A DNA stretch of 37,426 bases, taken from positions 1 to 37,426 of the forward strand of contig NZ_JRPA02000016.1 of assembly GCF_000765675.1 (NCBI RefSeq), written 5' to 3'. The position numbers and the translations under genes are program-made. Below the pieces are notes generated by a model. It saw only the letters and a list, made by a program, of their open reading frames with translations, did not search any database and had not been told where the DNA came from. Below, piece after piece: positions 1 to 6,680 of this stretch; position 1 is the stretch's first letter; every line of letters starts with the position of its first letter. This DNA is from Helicobacter sp. MIT 05-5294 (lineage in GTDB: Bacteria > Campylobacterota > Campylobacteria > Campylobacterales > Helicobacteraceae).

Positions 1-902
1 TTAATAGGCATTCCATTACACCATTCTAGATTTGCAACCGCTGCAGGGGTATTTTTGAAATTATTGGCATTGATTCCCGTGAAATTTTTCAGTCCCGCTA
101 CGCTCTGATTGCCCGTTAGCAAAACTGCATTTGCTGGTGGTTTAGATAATTCGTTATCTATCTTGTCTTTTACTCCGTCAATCTTAATATCTACCTCGTC
201 ATTAATATAACCTGCTAAAATGCTTAAGTTGTCTTGCAAAGTCAATGCGGATTTTGTAATATCGTAAAGGATTTGATTATATTGCCCCATTTTAATCCAC
301 TTGCCATCTCTATTTGTAGGGCGTTGATAGGGTTCAGTATAGCCACTTTTCCAGCTCAATTCATCGCTGCCTTCTGGTGTTTCTTGTGGAACTGCACCCC
401 TTATCCCAATATCTGCAAAAGGTGCAGAATAAGGAAGTGGAATTAAGCCTTGAATTGGCGTAACGATAGGGCTATCTTTAAACGCGACAAAAATATCATT
501 ATCCACAACTTGCAGGAATTGTGCATTAAGGTGAAATCTTTGAATTGTTAAATTCGCACTTGTGCCATTAAATGCTTTTTGGTAGAAGTCATTTAGCCAA
601 TCTTGTGTGAAAACATATTCTCCAACTTGATAAGAAATATTTTTTGGGTTGCCATCAGATTCAGGAAGCGCAGCATTAAAATCAGGGTTTGGCTCTGTGA
701 TTGTTTTCTCTACCAAAGCCATAACCTCAACAACATTTTGTTGTGTCTCATTATCTAAATAGGTAAATCTGAATTTATCGACATTTAAATCAAAGTTTTT
801 AAAACGAATTGTTACATCAGATAAAACAGAAAAAATCAAAGATTCGGGAATATCATCTTTGTTTATAATCTGTAATTGTGGTTCTTGCACATCATCAGCC
901 AT
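1..902 (-). CDS. Tail fibre-like protein, 3' end cut off by the window
   Basis: This reading frame opens with ATG at 902, behind AAAGGAAGTG, and stays open to base 1, so about 300 residues are visible and the C-terminus is missing. The visible part starts MADDVQEPQLQII and is acidic and hydrophilic. Near its end is a segment AVLLTGNQSVAGLKNFTG, which resembles the LTG-x-Q-x-(I/V)AG-x-K-x-F repeats common in phage tail-fibre shafts. The internal motif KWIKMGQYNQILYDI is followed by a probable coiled coil. I infer a receptor-binding or fibre protein, because the fibre genes at 18620-23200 use comparable repeats. The gene begins only 16 bp downstream of the zinc-ribbon gene stop and could be cotranscribed with it. 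The exact family is not recognised. Confidence 0.6.
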   Translation of the reverse strand, partial: MADDVQEPQLQIINKDDIPESLIFSVLSDVTIRFKNFDLNVDKFRFTYLDNETQQNVVEVMALVEKTITEPNPDFNAALPESDGNPKNISYQVGEYVFTQDWLNDFYQKAFNGTSANLTIQRFHLNAQFLQVVDNDIFVAFKDSPIVTPIQGLIPLPYSAPFADIGIRGAVPQETPEGSDELSWKSGYTEPYQRPTNRDGKWIKMGQYNQILYDITKSALTLQDNLSILAGYINDEVDIKIDGVKDKIDNELSKPPANAVLLTGNQSVAGLKNFTGINANNFKNTPAAVANLEWCNGMPI

Positions 903-918
903 TTAGCACTTCCTTTCT

Positions 919-1164
919 CTAGTTTGTTTTTCTTTCTGAATAGCCAGAATAAAATTCCTCTGGTTTAGTATTTTTAATCTCTTTGGCAAAACAAGTATAT
1001 TTGAATGTGTATTTTAAAGTTGTGCCACAATTAGGGCATTTTCTATCAATTGTAGTAACGCTGCTTTCTTTAAGTTGATTTTGATTTTCAACAAAATTAG
1101 AGAGCTTTATTGCATTAAGGCTTTTACAATTTGGGCAAATATCATAATAAAACAAATCTTTCAT
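919..1164 (-). CDS. Small zinc-ribbon protein
   Basis: The product is 81 residues with two CPNC knuckles, at about residues 11-14 (ICPNCKSL) and 43-46 (KCPNCGTTLKY), and a further Cys near 58. This arrangement suggests a zinc ribbon that binds one metal ion. Small zinc-ribbon proteins in phages can bind nucleic acid; the Mu Com protein is one example, but the similarity here is limited to the knuckles and I do not claim homology. The ATG at 1164 has no clear Shine-Dalgarno sequence, and a TATAAT sits 7-12 bases upstream of it, so a leaderless or nearly leaderless transcript is possible. It lies directly upstream of the partial fibre gene and diverges from the endolysin gene. Confidence 0.55.
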   Translation of the reverse strand: MKDLFYYDICPNCKSLNAIKLSNFVENQNQLKESSVTTIDRKCPNCGTTLKYTFKYTCFAKEIKNTKPEEFYSGYSERKTN

Positions 1165-1225
1165 AAATTGAATTATAGCATTTTTCGCTAAAATTGCTTA
1201 CAATTTTACAAAAAAAGGATTAAAA
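1165..1225. promoter_or_regulatory. Divergent promoter region
   Basis: The 61 bp between the divergent genes hold a minus-strand TATAAT (complement of 1172-1177) and a plus-strand TACAAT at 1199-1204, followed by AAAGGA at 1214-1219 in front of the ATG at 1226. The -35 regions are weak, as expected for Campylobacterota-type promoters. Confidence 0.4.
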
Positions 1226-1630
1226 ATGTTTCCAAACCCATATTTTAAAGAATCAGAGTTTGTTTGCAAATGTGGCAAATGCCAAAAACCCGCTAATGTT
1301 CCGGGAGATAAACTTTTAAATGCTTTAATTGAAATAAGAGAGCTTTATCAAAGCCCCGTCGTAATCAATAGTGGCTATCGTTGCGAGGAGCATAATAAAA
1401 AAGTTGGCGGCGCGGCAAAATCTCAACATTCAACATTTGGAATCAAAACGGGCGGTGCGGCAGATTTTGTAGTAAAGGGCGTTAAAACAGAGGAAGTTTT
1501 TCAGCAAGTAATGAGAATGTTTAAAGATAAAGGCTTTGGCATTGCGATTAAAAGAAACAAAGCAAATCCTTATGCAGGTTTTGTGCATTTAGACACTAGA
1601 GGAGTTTTTGCTACTTGGGAATATCCATAA
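1226..1630 (+). CDS. M15-family zinc peptidase, phage endolysin
   Basis: The 134-residue product matches the compact phage peptidase M15 (D-Ala-D-Ala carboxypeptidase/endopeptidase-like) fold. The zinc-ligand pattern is visible: H68 in KSQHSTFG, D80 in GGAADF and H121 in FVHLD, with the family's INSGYR segment near residues 48-52. It should cut peptide cross-links in host peptidoglycan during lysis. There is no signal peptide, so release depends on a holin or pore. A tight Cys cluster (C14, C16, C19) near the N-terminus may bind a second metal. AAAGGA precedes the ATG at a good distance. It is the only confident long plus-strand gene outside the intein and has its own promoter candidate. Confidence 0.85.
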   Translation: MFPNPYFKESEFVCKCGKCQKPANVPGDKLLNALIEIRELYQSPVVINSGYRCEEHNKKVGGAAKSQHSTFGIKTGGAADFVVKGVKTEEVFQQVMRMFKDKGFGIAIKRNKANPYAGFVHLDTRGVFATWEYP

Positions 1631-1740
1631 TCATCGCCAAAGCCACCTTACTAATAAGCGGATTCTTATTAGCATTTTTATTTTACACTATAAACCATAA
1701 CCAAACTGGTTCAAGCTTTGGCAAGGGCAAAGGTTACTAG
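1615..1740 (+). CDS. Possible 41-residue membrane protein overlapping the endolysin
   Basis: A reading frame starting at TTG 1615 overlaps the last codons of the endolysin in the +1 frame and runs to TAG at 1738-1740. GAGGAG at 1599-1604 lies 10 bases upstream of the TTG. The peptide has one strongly hydrophobic stretch of about 20 residues (ATLLISGFLLAFLFYTI) followed by a short polar Gly/Lys tail (GSSFGKGKGY). This is the shape of a small single-span holin or antiholin, and the position directly after an endolysin fits. It converges on the SSB gene and overlaps its stop. The TTG start and small size keep confidence low. Confidence 0.4.
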   Translation: MGISIIIAKATLLISGFLLAFLFYTINHNQTGSSFGKGKGY

Positions 1741-2111
1741 AATGGAATCTCATCCTCCGAAACATCAGTTTTAGGATAGTTATGGTTTTTCTTATAATCC
1801 TTATCGCTTTGTGCTTCTTTTTTGCTACTAGCGGTAGAGGAGTTATTAATTCTCTCTACCTTTTCTGCAACAATTTCAAGCCTAACAACTTCCTCTCCGT
1901 CATCTTTTGTAAATCTATTTTCTGTTAGCTTACCAATCACGAAAACCTTATCTTTGTCTTTTAGTTGTGGCGTGTATTCACTTTTGAAAACAACGCAGGG
2001 AATATAGAATCCCTCTTTTTTCAATGAGTCATAAATTGATAGAGAAAATCTATATACTTTTTCATACTCTTTTAAAAAACTAATCTTGCCTATATTTAAA
2101 ATTTTATTCAT
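1737..2111 (-). CDS. ssb: Single-stranded DNA-binding protein
   Basis: The product is 124 residues: an N-terminal segment of about 90 residues that fits an OB fold (VFVIGKLTENRF, then EVVRLEIVAEKVERI), a Ser/Lys/Asn-rich linker, and the acidic tip SEDEIPF. The tip is nearly the classic DDDIPF of bacterial SSB, which recruits replication and repair partners. It should coat single-stranded DNA during phage replication and RecT-type recombination. ATG 2111 is preceded by AAAAGGATATAGG. The gene lies downstream of the coiled-coil gene and shares its operator at 3277. It is slightly shorter than typical bacterial SSB (about 150-180 residues), which is common in phages. Confidence 0.8.
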   Translation of the reverse strand: MNKILNIGKISFLKEYEKVYRFSLSIYDSLKKEGFYIPCVVFKSEYTPQLKDKDKVFVIGKLTENRFTKDDGEEVVRLEIVAEKVERINNSSTASSKKEAQSDKDYKKNHNYPKTDVSEDEIPF

Positions 2112-2183
2112 CCTATATCCTTTTAAAATGGCGAGTCATCTTGTTGCCACACTGGAGCGTTGCCGTCCATATCGTATTCTATA

Positions 2184-3161
2184 TTAATAGGCTCTGCTTG
2201 GCTTGGCTTGTCGTTTGTCGCTGTGTTTTCTTTTTTTTTCTTTATAATCGTTTTCATAAACTTCTGTCAAATCTCTTGCCATTGTTAGCATTTTGCTTTT
2301 TACAATTTCACGCTGTTGCGGGTTTAAATCGTTCTCTATCATTGGTAGGCATTTTTTCATTAGCTCAACAGCACCGTATGGAACATCTTTTAGGTTTGAC
2401 TGCGCTTGTGTGCTTATTTTGCTCTCAAGCTCTTTTATCTTGTCGTCTTTTTGTTTGATTTCCATTTCTCTAAGCCCTGATAGCTCTTTAACTTTATTTT
2501 CAAGTTCTTTGTCTTTTTCTGCTACAAGCTTTAACCATTGATTTTTTAATTTCTCATTCGCTTCTGCTTTAATTTTTTCTCTCATCTCCTCTACATTCAC
2601 ATTGCCTTGTGTTGATTTTAGGGTTTCTATCTCCGCCTTTTGTTGTTTAAATACTTTACGCGCTGTTTCAAGCTTTGCTTCAAGTTCTGCGATTTTTTCA
2701 CTATCTACATTTTCTGTATTTTGCGGTTGTGATTCTAGCCTCTTTGTTAGCTCCTCGTTTTCATTTGCCAATCTTGTCGCTGTATTTTCTAATAAAGTAT
2801 AGGCTGCTTGAAGCTCTTGATATTTTTCATTGCTTACAGAATCGCTTGTGCTTTCTTTATTTTCTAGCTCTTTTTTCAAGCTCTCATTCTCTGCTTTTAA
2901 AAATTCAATCTCTGCATTATTATCTTGATTGTCTTTTGCTTCTGCCATTTCTTTAAACTTAGCAGCCAACGATTCATACTCTTTTACAAGTTTATCCAAT
3001 GTATCCCTAAGTTTGTCATTTTCCTTTTGCAATTCTGAATCGGAAACTTTTGTTTGTTGCGTGTATTCCAAACTGCCCTCATCGCTAAAGCTAATCAAGC
3101 CCTCTTTATTCATTCTCAAAAGTGTGCCTAAATCTTTTTCTGTAAAACTCATTGTAACCAT
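2184..3161 (-). CDS. Coiled-coil protein with a possible frameshifted C-terminus
   Basis: The product is 325 residues in the annotated frame. After a short N-terminal region (about 1-40) almost all of it, from residue 45 to 245, is Glu/Lys/Leu-rich coiled coil. A small more globular segment follows (VPYGAVELMKKCLPMI), and then a basic tail. AAAGGG precedes ATG 3161. I do not recognise a family. The gene sits between a replication-initiator-like gene and SSB, so a replication or recombination accessory role is plausible. An A9 run at 2231-2239 is followed, in another frame, by 35 codons with natural composition that end in an SSB-like acidic tip (QQDDSPF) at stop 2123, right before the SSB ribosome-binding site. 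The full protein may therefore be 345 residues. Confidence 0.75.
   Translation of the reverse strand: MVTMSFTEKDLGTLLRMNKEGLISFSDEGSLEYTQQTKVSDSELQKENDKLRDTLDKLVKEYESLAAKFKEMAEAKDNQDNNAEIEFLKAENESLKKELENKESTSDSVSNEKYQELQAAYTLLENTATRLANENEELTKRLESQPQNTENVDSEKIAELEAKLETARKVFKQQKAEIETLKSTQGNVNVEEMREKIKAEANEKLKNQWLKLVAEKDKELENKVKELSGLREMEIKQKDDKIKELESKISTQAQSNLKDVPYGAVELMKKCLPMIENDLNPQQREIVKSKMLTMARDLTEVYENDYKEKKRKHSDKRQAKPSRAY
2231..2239 (-). other. A9 homopolymer, possible slippage site
   Basis: On the coding (minus) strand, nine A residues flanked by G on both sides begin within codon 308 of the coiled-coil gene. With eight A residues the frame continues as ENTATNDKPSQAEP and ends QQDDSPF at 2123. 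With nine it ends SRAY at 2184. This may be transcriptional slippage, phase variation or a sequencing error. Confidence 0.5.
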
Positions 3162-3193
3162 GTTTTCCCTTTAATTTAAGTTCTGCTCTTTAC

Positions 3194-3272
3194 TAAGAAA
3201 CATTCCAAGCCTAACGCCTAATCCCTAAACTAAAGGAAATAAAAAAAGGATTAGGCTTAGAATATCTCTTAG
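3194..3272 (-). promoter_or_regulatory. Long leader-RNA hairpin upstream of the coiled-coil gene
   Basis: Two arms, 3194-3224 and 3248-3272, can pair over about 25 positions, including a perfect 9-bp core (GCCTAATCC with GGATTAGGC). Several G-U pairs and one 7-nt bulge complete it. The hairpin lies between the operator/promoter at 3277-3301 and the start codon at 3161, so it would form in the 5' leader of the coiled-coil/ssb transcript. On the minus strand no U-run follows it, so it does not look like a simple terminator in that direction. Confidence 0.45.
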
Positions 3273-3276
3273 CCTT

Positions 3277-3301
3277 TTTATGATGTAATTATAATCATAA
3301 A
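3277..3301 (-). promoter_or_regulatory. Palindromic operator/promoter, copy 1
   Basis: TTTATGAT and ATCATAAA are separated by 9 nt. On the minus strand a TATAAT -10 box lies inside the palindrome. This is the same element as at 14722, 16364, 35162 and 37389. Here the start codon is 116 nt away instead of about 21, leaving room for the leader hairpin. Confidence 0.65.
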
Positions 3302-3320
3302 TAGCTTAAAGAATCATTAA

Positions 3321-4331
3321 TTATATTTGCGGTGGTTCAATATTGTTATTTCTGTTCTCTTTTTTATCGTGGTCGCTTGGCGTGAAAACATCGTCGCATT
3401 CATAATAAAATAAAGATTTAGAAACGCAATCACTATTGTTCGCCTCCTTAAACTCTGGTGCTTCCTTTTGCTCTGTCTTTGCTTCAACTTCTTTATTTGC
3501 ATTTGCCTTGAGTCTCTCAAGCTCTGCTTCAAGTTCTTTGATTCTTTGTGCTTGACTTAAATTGGTCTTTTCTAGCGTTTCTAGTTTGCTTTTTTTCTCT
3601 TTTCTTGCTTCCTCTTTTGCAATTATTGCTTCTAACCTTTCCTTATCTACCTCAAATGGAGAAGCTTCTAATATTTTTTTGATTTCCTCTTTATAGAATT
3701 TTGTAAATTTGATTCTATTCATTTGCAGATATTTAAGCGTATCAAGCAATCTTTCTACATCTAGAAAAAACATTTTTTTTACGAATCTCTTGCCTTTATC
3801 GTCCGCCAAATTAAAATATTTAGCAGGAATAATAATTCCTAATTCTTGCGCAGCATTGATATAGCTTGACAATTGGCGTTTTGAAATTCCAATTGCATTC
3901 GCAAGAGCTTCGCTTTTATCAATAAAAACAAAACCATTAAGATTTGTTTTTAAAGCACTATAAATAACTTGTGAAAAAAACATTTGCGCAGCCGCACCAA
4001 TACCAATGCAGCAATTATAGACTACTAGATTAGATTCTTTATCAACAAAACTTCTTAAGTTCTCTAAAGATTTAAAATCTGCTTTAATCATTTTATTTTC
4101 AGTGGCTAATGAACATAAAACCTCTAAAGATTCTTTGTGTTTATTTTTTAAGGCATCATCTTTATATAAATTAAAATCTTTTTGCGCTTTTCTTGCTTTA
4201 TCTATACGGCTATAAAAAACATTATAGTTTGTAGGGGCTTTATAATCTAAAGCTTGTTTGTAGCGTCTATCTGTTTCTAATAAGTTTGCTAGTTCTAAAT
4301 AATCCTGTGAAGTTCTTAGAAGTTCTTTCAT
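3321..4331 (-). CDS. Replication-initiator-like winged-helix protein
   Basis: The product is 336 residues. Residues about 137-200 (FIDKSEALANAIGISKRQLS, then a segment ending LGIIIPAKYF) form a helix-turn-helix followed by a probable wing, as in many phage and plasmid replication proteins. A charged coiled coil follows (about 235-290), and then a low-complexity tail. GAAAGGGG precedes ATG 4331. Upstream are nested inverted repeats (4337-4411) and a 0.9 kb non-coding region with repeated AAATTTCC words, a typical neighbourhood for an initiator and its origin. I recognise no catalytic motif, so helicase or primase activity is not supported. A transcription regulator of similar architecture is the main alternative. 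Confidence 0.45.
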   Translation of the reverse strand: MKELLRTSQDYLELANLLETDRRYKQALDYKAPTNYNVFYSRIDKARKAQKDFNLYKDDALKNKHKESLEVLCSLATENKMIKADFKSLENLRSFVDKESNLVVYNCCIGIGAAAQMFFSQVIYSALKTNLNGFVFIDKSEALANAIGISKRQLSSYINAAQELGIIIPAKYFNLADDKGKRFVKKMFFLDVERLLDTLKYLQMNRIKFTKFYKEEIKKILEASPFEVDKERLEAIIAKEEARKEKKSKLETLEKTNLSQAQRIKELEAELERLKANANKEVEAKTEQKEAPEFKEANNSDCVSKSLFYYECDDVFTPSDHDKKENRNNNIEPPQI

Positions 4332-4336
4332 TGGTT

Positions 4337-4411
4337 AAAACCCCTTTCTATAAATGATAACACAAGACATCCCAAAAAGTTATCAAATTTTAAAACAAAA
4401 GGGGTCTTGTG
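4337..4411. promoter_or_regulatory. Nested inverted repeats before the initiator-like gene
   Basis: Three perfect inverted pairs interleave here: CCCCTTT 4341-4347 with AAAGGGG 4398-4404; TGATAAC 4355-4361 with GTTATCA 4379-4385; CACAAGAC 4361-4368 with GTCTTGTG 4404-4411. The outer pair doubles as the Shine-Dalgarno sequences of the leftward gene and of the rightward short frame at 4409. It could be an autoregulatory operator or part of an origin. Confidence 0.4.
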
Positions 4412-4591
4412 CAGCGACGAAATTATACAAAAAAAAACTTAAATTTTTCTTTAAATATTAGCCAATTCAAAATTAATCTAAATCATTGCCAAAATCACAT
4501 TGCAAATCTAAGCTATAATCTATATATGCCTTATAAACGCGCAGAAACCTATCAAAAATCAAAAACAGCACAAAAAACAATGAAACACTAA
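4409..4591 (+). CDS. Doubtful 60-residue reading frame
   Basis: The frame starts at GTG 4409 behind AAAAGGGG and encodes an Asn/Lys/Gln-rich peptide ending KSKTAQKTMKH. A 7-bp stem (AAGGCTA 4590-4596, TAGCCTT 4607-4613) sits at its stop codon. No family is recognised. It lies in a compositionally biased AT-rich region, so the frame may be chance. A TATAAT within it (about 4515) could equally start a shorter transcript. Confidence 0.25.
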   Translation: MQRRNYTKKNLNFSLNISQFKINLNHCQNHIANLSYNLYMPYKRAETYQKSKTAQKTMKH

Positions 4592-5492
4592 GGCTAATAA
4601 TTTTGATAGCCTTAAATCTTATCATTTTCTACACAAACGCATTTAACTAAGTTCTAGAACCTAAAAACAATATCAAAGCCCTAATGTTATAACTTTTTCT
4701 TATAATTCATTAAATCAAAATTAAAATCACAAAGGAAATCAAGAATCAATCTAGGATTCAAAACATTAACTTAAACAATTCTTGCTTAAGTTTCATTTAA
4801 TTCTAAAAAAACAAACGCCTAAAATACGAGCTTTGCTTTGTTTGAAAATGGAAATTCTTTCTAAAGTCCCAAATCAAATTTCCTAAAAATTTCCAAAACG
4901 CTTAAGTCTTGTGCCTTGCTTCTCAATGCAAACCTTGCGCAAAAGTTGAAAAACCGACTTGCCAAAGAAAACTGCACTTGCGGTTTTTGCTGTTGCATTT
5001 TTTTCCACCCAAGAGTCAAATATACCTAGCGACTACCAACGAATGAGATTATATCTTGCATTTATTTCCTATATTAAGTCTAATATAGGAAATTTTTGCA
5101 ATGACTATGTTTTTTAAAGATTTTTGCATTAGTTGCTCTTTTGATTTTGGACGCCTTTACATTTAGAATTGGCAGACAAAAAAGAGAGAAGTTTTTTAAA
5201 AGAAAAGAGCCTTGTTTAGAATTGAAAGATTACAAAGTTGAATCGTAAGAATTGAATATGCTATGCAAAGATAAATTAGGCATTGAATGTTCAATTGTTT
5301 GATTTGGAATTAGAAGCAGAAATTGGAAATATTTGCGAAATTTCCAAAATTTTAGAGAACTCAAAAACGCGAAAAAAAGAAAAAATTTCCATTTTTGAAA
5401 GCTAGAAAGCGCCTAAAATAGGCATTTAATTTTAAAGGCTAAACATTTCTTTAAGATTTTAAATTAAAACAGAAAAGCAAGTTTTGATTAAT
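4592..5492. other. Non-coding region, candidate replication origin
   Basis: About 900 bp carry no credible gene. The octamer AAATTTCC occurs at 4876, 4887, 5338 and 5383, and its complement GGAAATTT at 5088, which is more than expected by chance in this length. A perfect 13-bp hairpin lies at 5064-5093. Two smaller inverted repeats are AAAAACCG 4949-4956 with CGGTTTTT 4981-4988, and GCCTA/TAGGC near 5411-5423. A gene-free AT-rich stretch with repeats next to an initiator-like gene suggests an origin. No classical long iterons or DnaA-box cluster were recognised. Confidence 0.4.
5064..5093 (+). terminator. 13-bp perfect hairpin with T-run
   Basis: ATTTCCTATATTA pairs perfectly with TAATATAGGAAAT across a 4-nt loop (AGTC) and is followed by TTTT. 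It could be a rightward intrinsic terminator, but the stem is AT-rich and no plus-strand gene is near, so a structural element of an origin is an alternative. Confidence 0.4.
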
Positions 5493-6173
5493 TTAGCTCT
5501 TAAAAAGATTGTCTAATCCTGAAGCCCAACTATTAAATTTTCCTATTGTGTCGGGAGAGGTTGTGAGCCTTGTTCCGCTATGTGTATCTCCTTGTGTTTT
5601 TCCGCTCGCCAAAGATTCTAGCAAAGAAGCAAGTTTTTTTAGCTCTGCTTTTAGCGTTGTGTTCTCGCTTTGAATGGTTAGAAGCTTTGCCTTAAGAGTC
5701 CCTATCTCATCATTGCCAAAAGTCAAAGCGCAATTGCCTTTTTGATTGACAAGCGTAAAATTTATTGAATCGTTATCCAAAGTTTGAAACATTGAAACTG
5801 GAAAAAAAATAGCGTCGTTGATGTTTTTAAATCTCTTTGTTGCTACTATGGAATCTTTGCCGCTGTTCTTATAGTTTGTAATATCTTTATCTGCGACGAT
5901 AACCAAGCCAATATCATTTACTTTAAGCTTGTATTGTATTCTCCAATTTCCACTAAATGGAAATGCAATTAAGGCATTGTTTATAACAACCTCTTTGTCC
6001 TCTTTGTTGCTCTTAATTATTGGCTGTATGTGAAGCTTGTTTCCTGCAATGCTAACAATCTTTGCAAGATATGAAGTATAAGAATTTCTAATATTTGATT
6101 CTATGAGTTTTTGAATCGCTAAGCCTAAATCGTTCTGTTCCTCTATGTCAATGTTTGTTTTATAGATTGGCAT
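5493..6173 (-). CDS. Baseplate spike protein (gpV / Gp138-like)
   Basis: The product is 226 residues. The first 110 contain an OB-like beta-rich domain (YLAKIVSIAGNKLHIQPII, then VNDIGLVIVADKDI), the pattern of Gp138-type baseplate V proteins that form the tail spike. Residues 158-190 form a coiled coil (TIQSENTTLKAELKKLASLL). The tail ends in a Gly/Ser/Thr-rich segment. It should form the trimeric membrane-piercing tip under the tail tube. AAGGATATTG precedes ATG 6173. It is the last gene of the capsid/tail-shaft operon and borders the non-coding region. No metal-binding HxH apex is evident, so the piercing tip itself may be another protein. Confidence 0.65.
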   Translation of the reverse strand: MPIYKTNIDIEEQNDLGLAIQKLIESNIRNSYTSYLAKIVSIAGNKLHIQPIIKSNKEDKEVVINNALIAFPFSGNWRIQYKLKVNDIGLVIVADKDITNYKNSGKDSIVATKRFKNINDAIFFPVSMFQTLDNDSINFTLVNQKGNCALTFGNDEIGTLKAKLLTIQSENTTLKAELKKLASLLESLASGKTQGDTHSGTRLTTSPDTIGKFNSWASGLDNLFKS

Positions 6174-6209
6174 TCAATATCCTTAACTTGTTTAAAACCT
6201 CTTGTGAAG

Positions 6210-6247
6210 TCTTAATAAAATTAAGAGGCATAAGGCATTAAGCCTTA
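6210..6247 (-). terminator. Pair of hairpins between tube and spike genes
   Basis: TAAGGC 6231-6236 pairs with GCCTTA 6242-6247 around the tube stop codon, and TCTTAAT 6210-6216 pairs with ATTAAGA 6220-6226 across AAA. They could weaken read-through from the abundant tube transcript into the spike gene. The U-run is poor. Confidence 0.3.
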
Positions 6248-6669
6248 CGCGCAAATTTAAAAGTAAAGGGCATAGGTTGGAATTTTTGGCTGCCTAAAGA
6301 GTAGCCCGGTCTGCCACTCATCATAACCCCATCTGTATAAGTTTCTACCTTGCCTGTCGCCCCGTGTTCAACAATCACAGAAACGCTAGGCACATAACCT
6401 AATCTATTCCCGCTTCTTTGTTGGTTGTTGATAATGCCTTGCAAAATTTTTGCAGAATCAGAACCACCGCTTAGGGTTAGAGTTGCTTCTACGGGAGCAT
6501 TAATCCCCCAATGGTTAAATACGCCGTCTGGTGTAACTTCTCCATCTGCAGTTTGAAGCTCTGCTACTGCCCACATATCACTATCTGGGTCAAAGTTTTC
6601 AACTTCAAGAGGAGCGTAACCCTCAATTGCAATGGTAATGGTTGCATTGTTAGTTGATAAAATAGCCAT
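6238..6669 (-). CDS. Tail tube protein (DUF3277-like)
   Basis: The product is 143 residues and beta-rich, starting AILSTNNATITIAIEGYAPL and ending QPMPFTFKFARKA. Length, position directly after the sheath gene and the overall pattern fit the DUF3277/KPP10-type tube proteins of contractile phages. It would form stacked hexameric rings around the tape measure. GGAGGCAAAAA before ATG 6669 is a very strong ribosome-binding site, as expected for an abundant structural protein. It is 11 bp behind the sheath stop codon. Confidence 0.7.
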   Translation of the reverse strand: MAILSTNNATITIAIEGYAPLEVENFDPDSDMWAVAELQTADGEVTPDGVFNHWGINAPVEATLTLSGGSDSAKILQGIINNQQRSGNRLGYVPSVSVIVEHGATGKVETYTDGVMMSGRPGYSLGSQKFQPMPFTFKFARKA

Positions 6670-6680
6670 TTTTTGCCTCC

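Noticed and set aside
1141-1150. Half-site ATCATAA as a sixth operator
   Set aside because: There is no matching TTTATGAT arm at the right distance, and it lies inside the zinc-ribbon gene.
919-1164. Mu Com homologue
   Set aside because: Only the CxxC knuckles agree; length, spacing and context (no mom-like gene) differ.
4949-4988. AAAAACCG/CGGTTTTT inverted repeat as a terminator
   Set aside because: The loop is 24 nt and no gene precedes it on either strand. It is kept only as part of the non-coding region.
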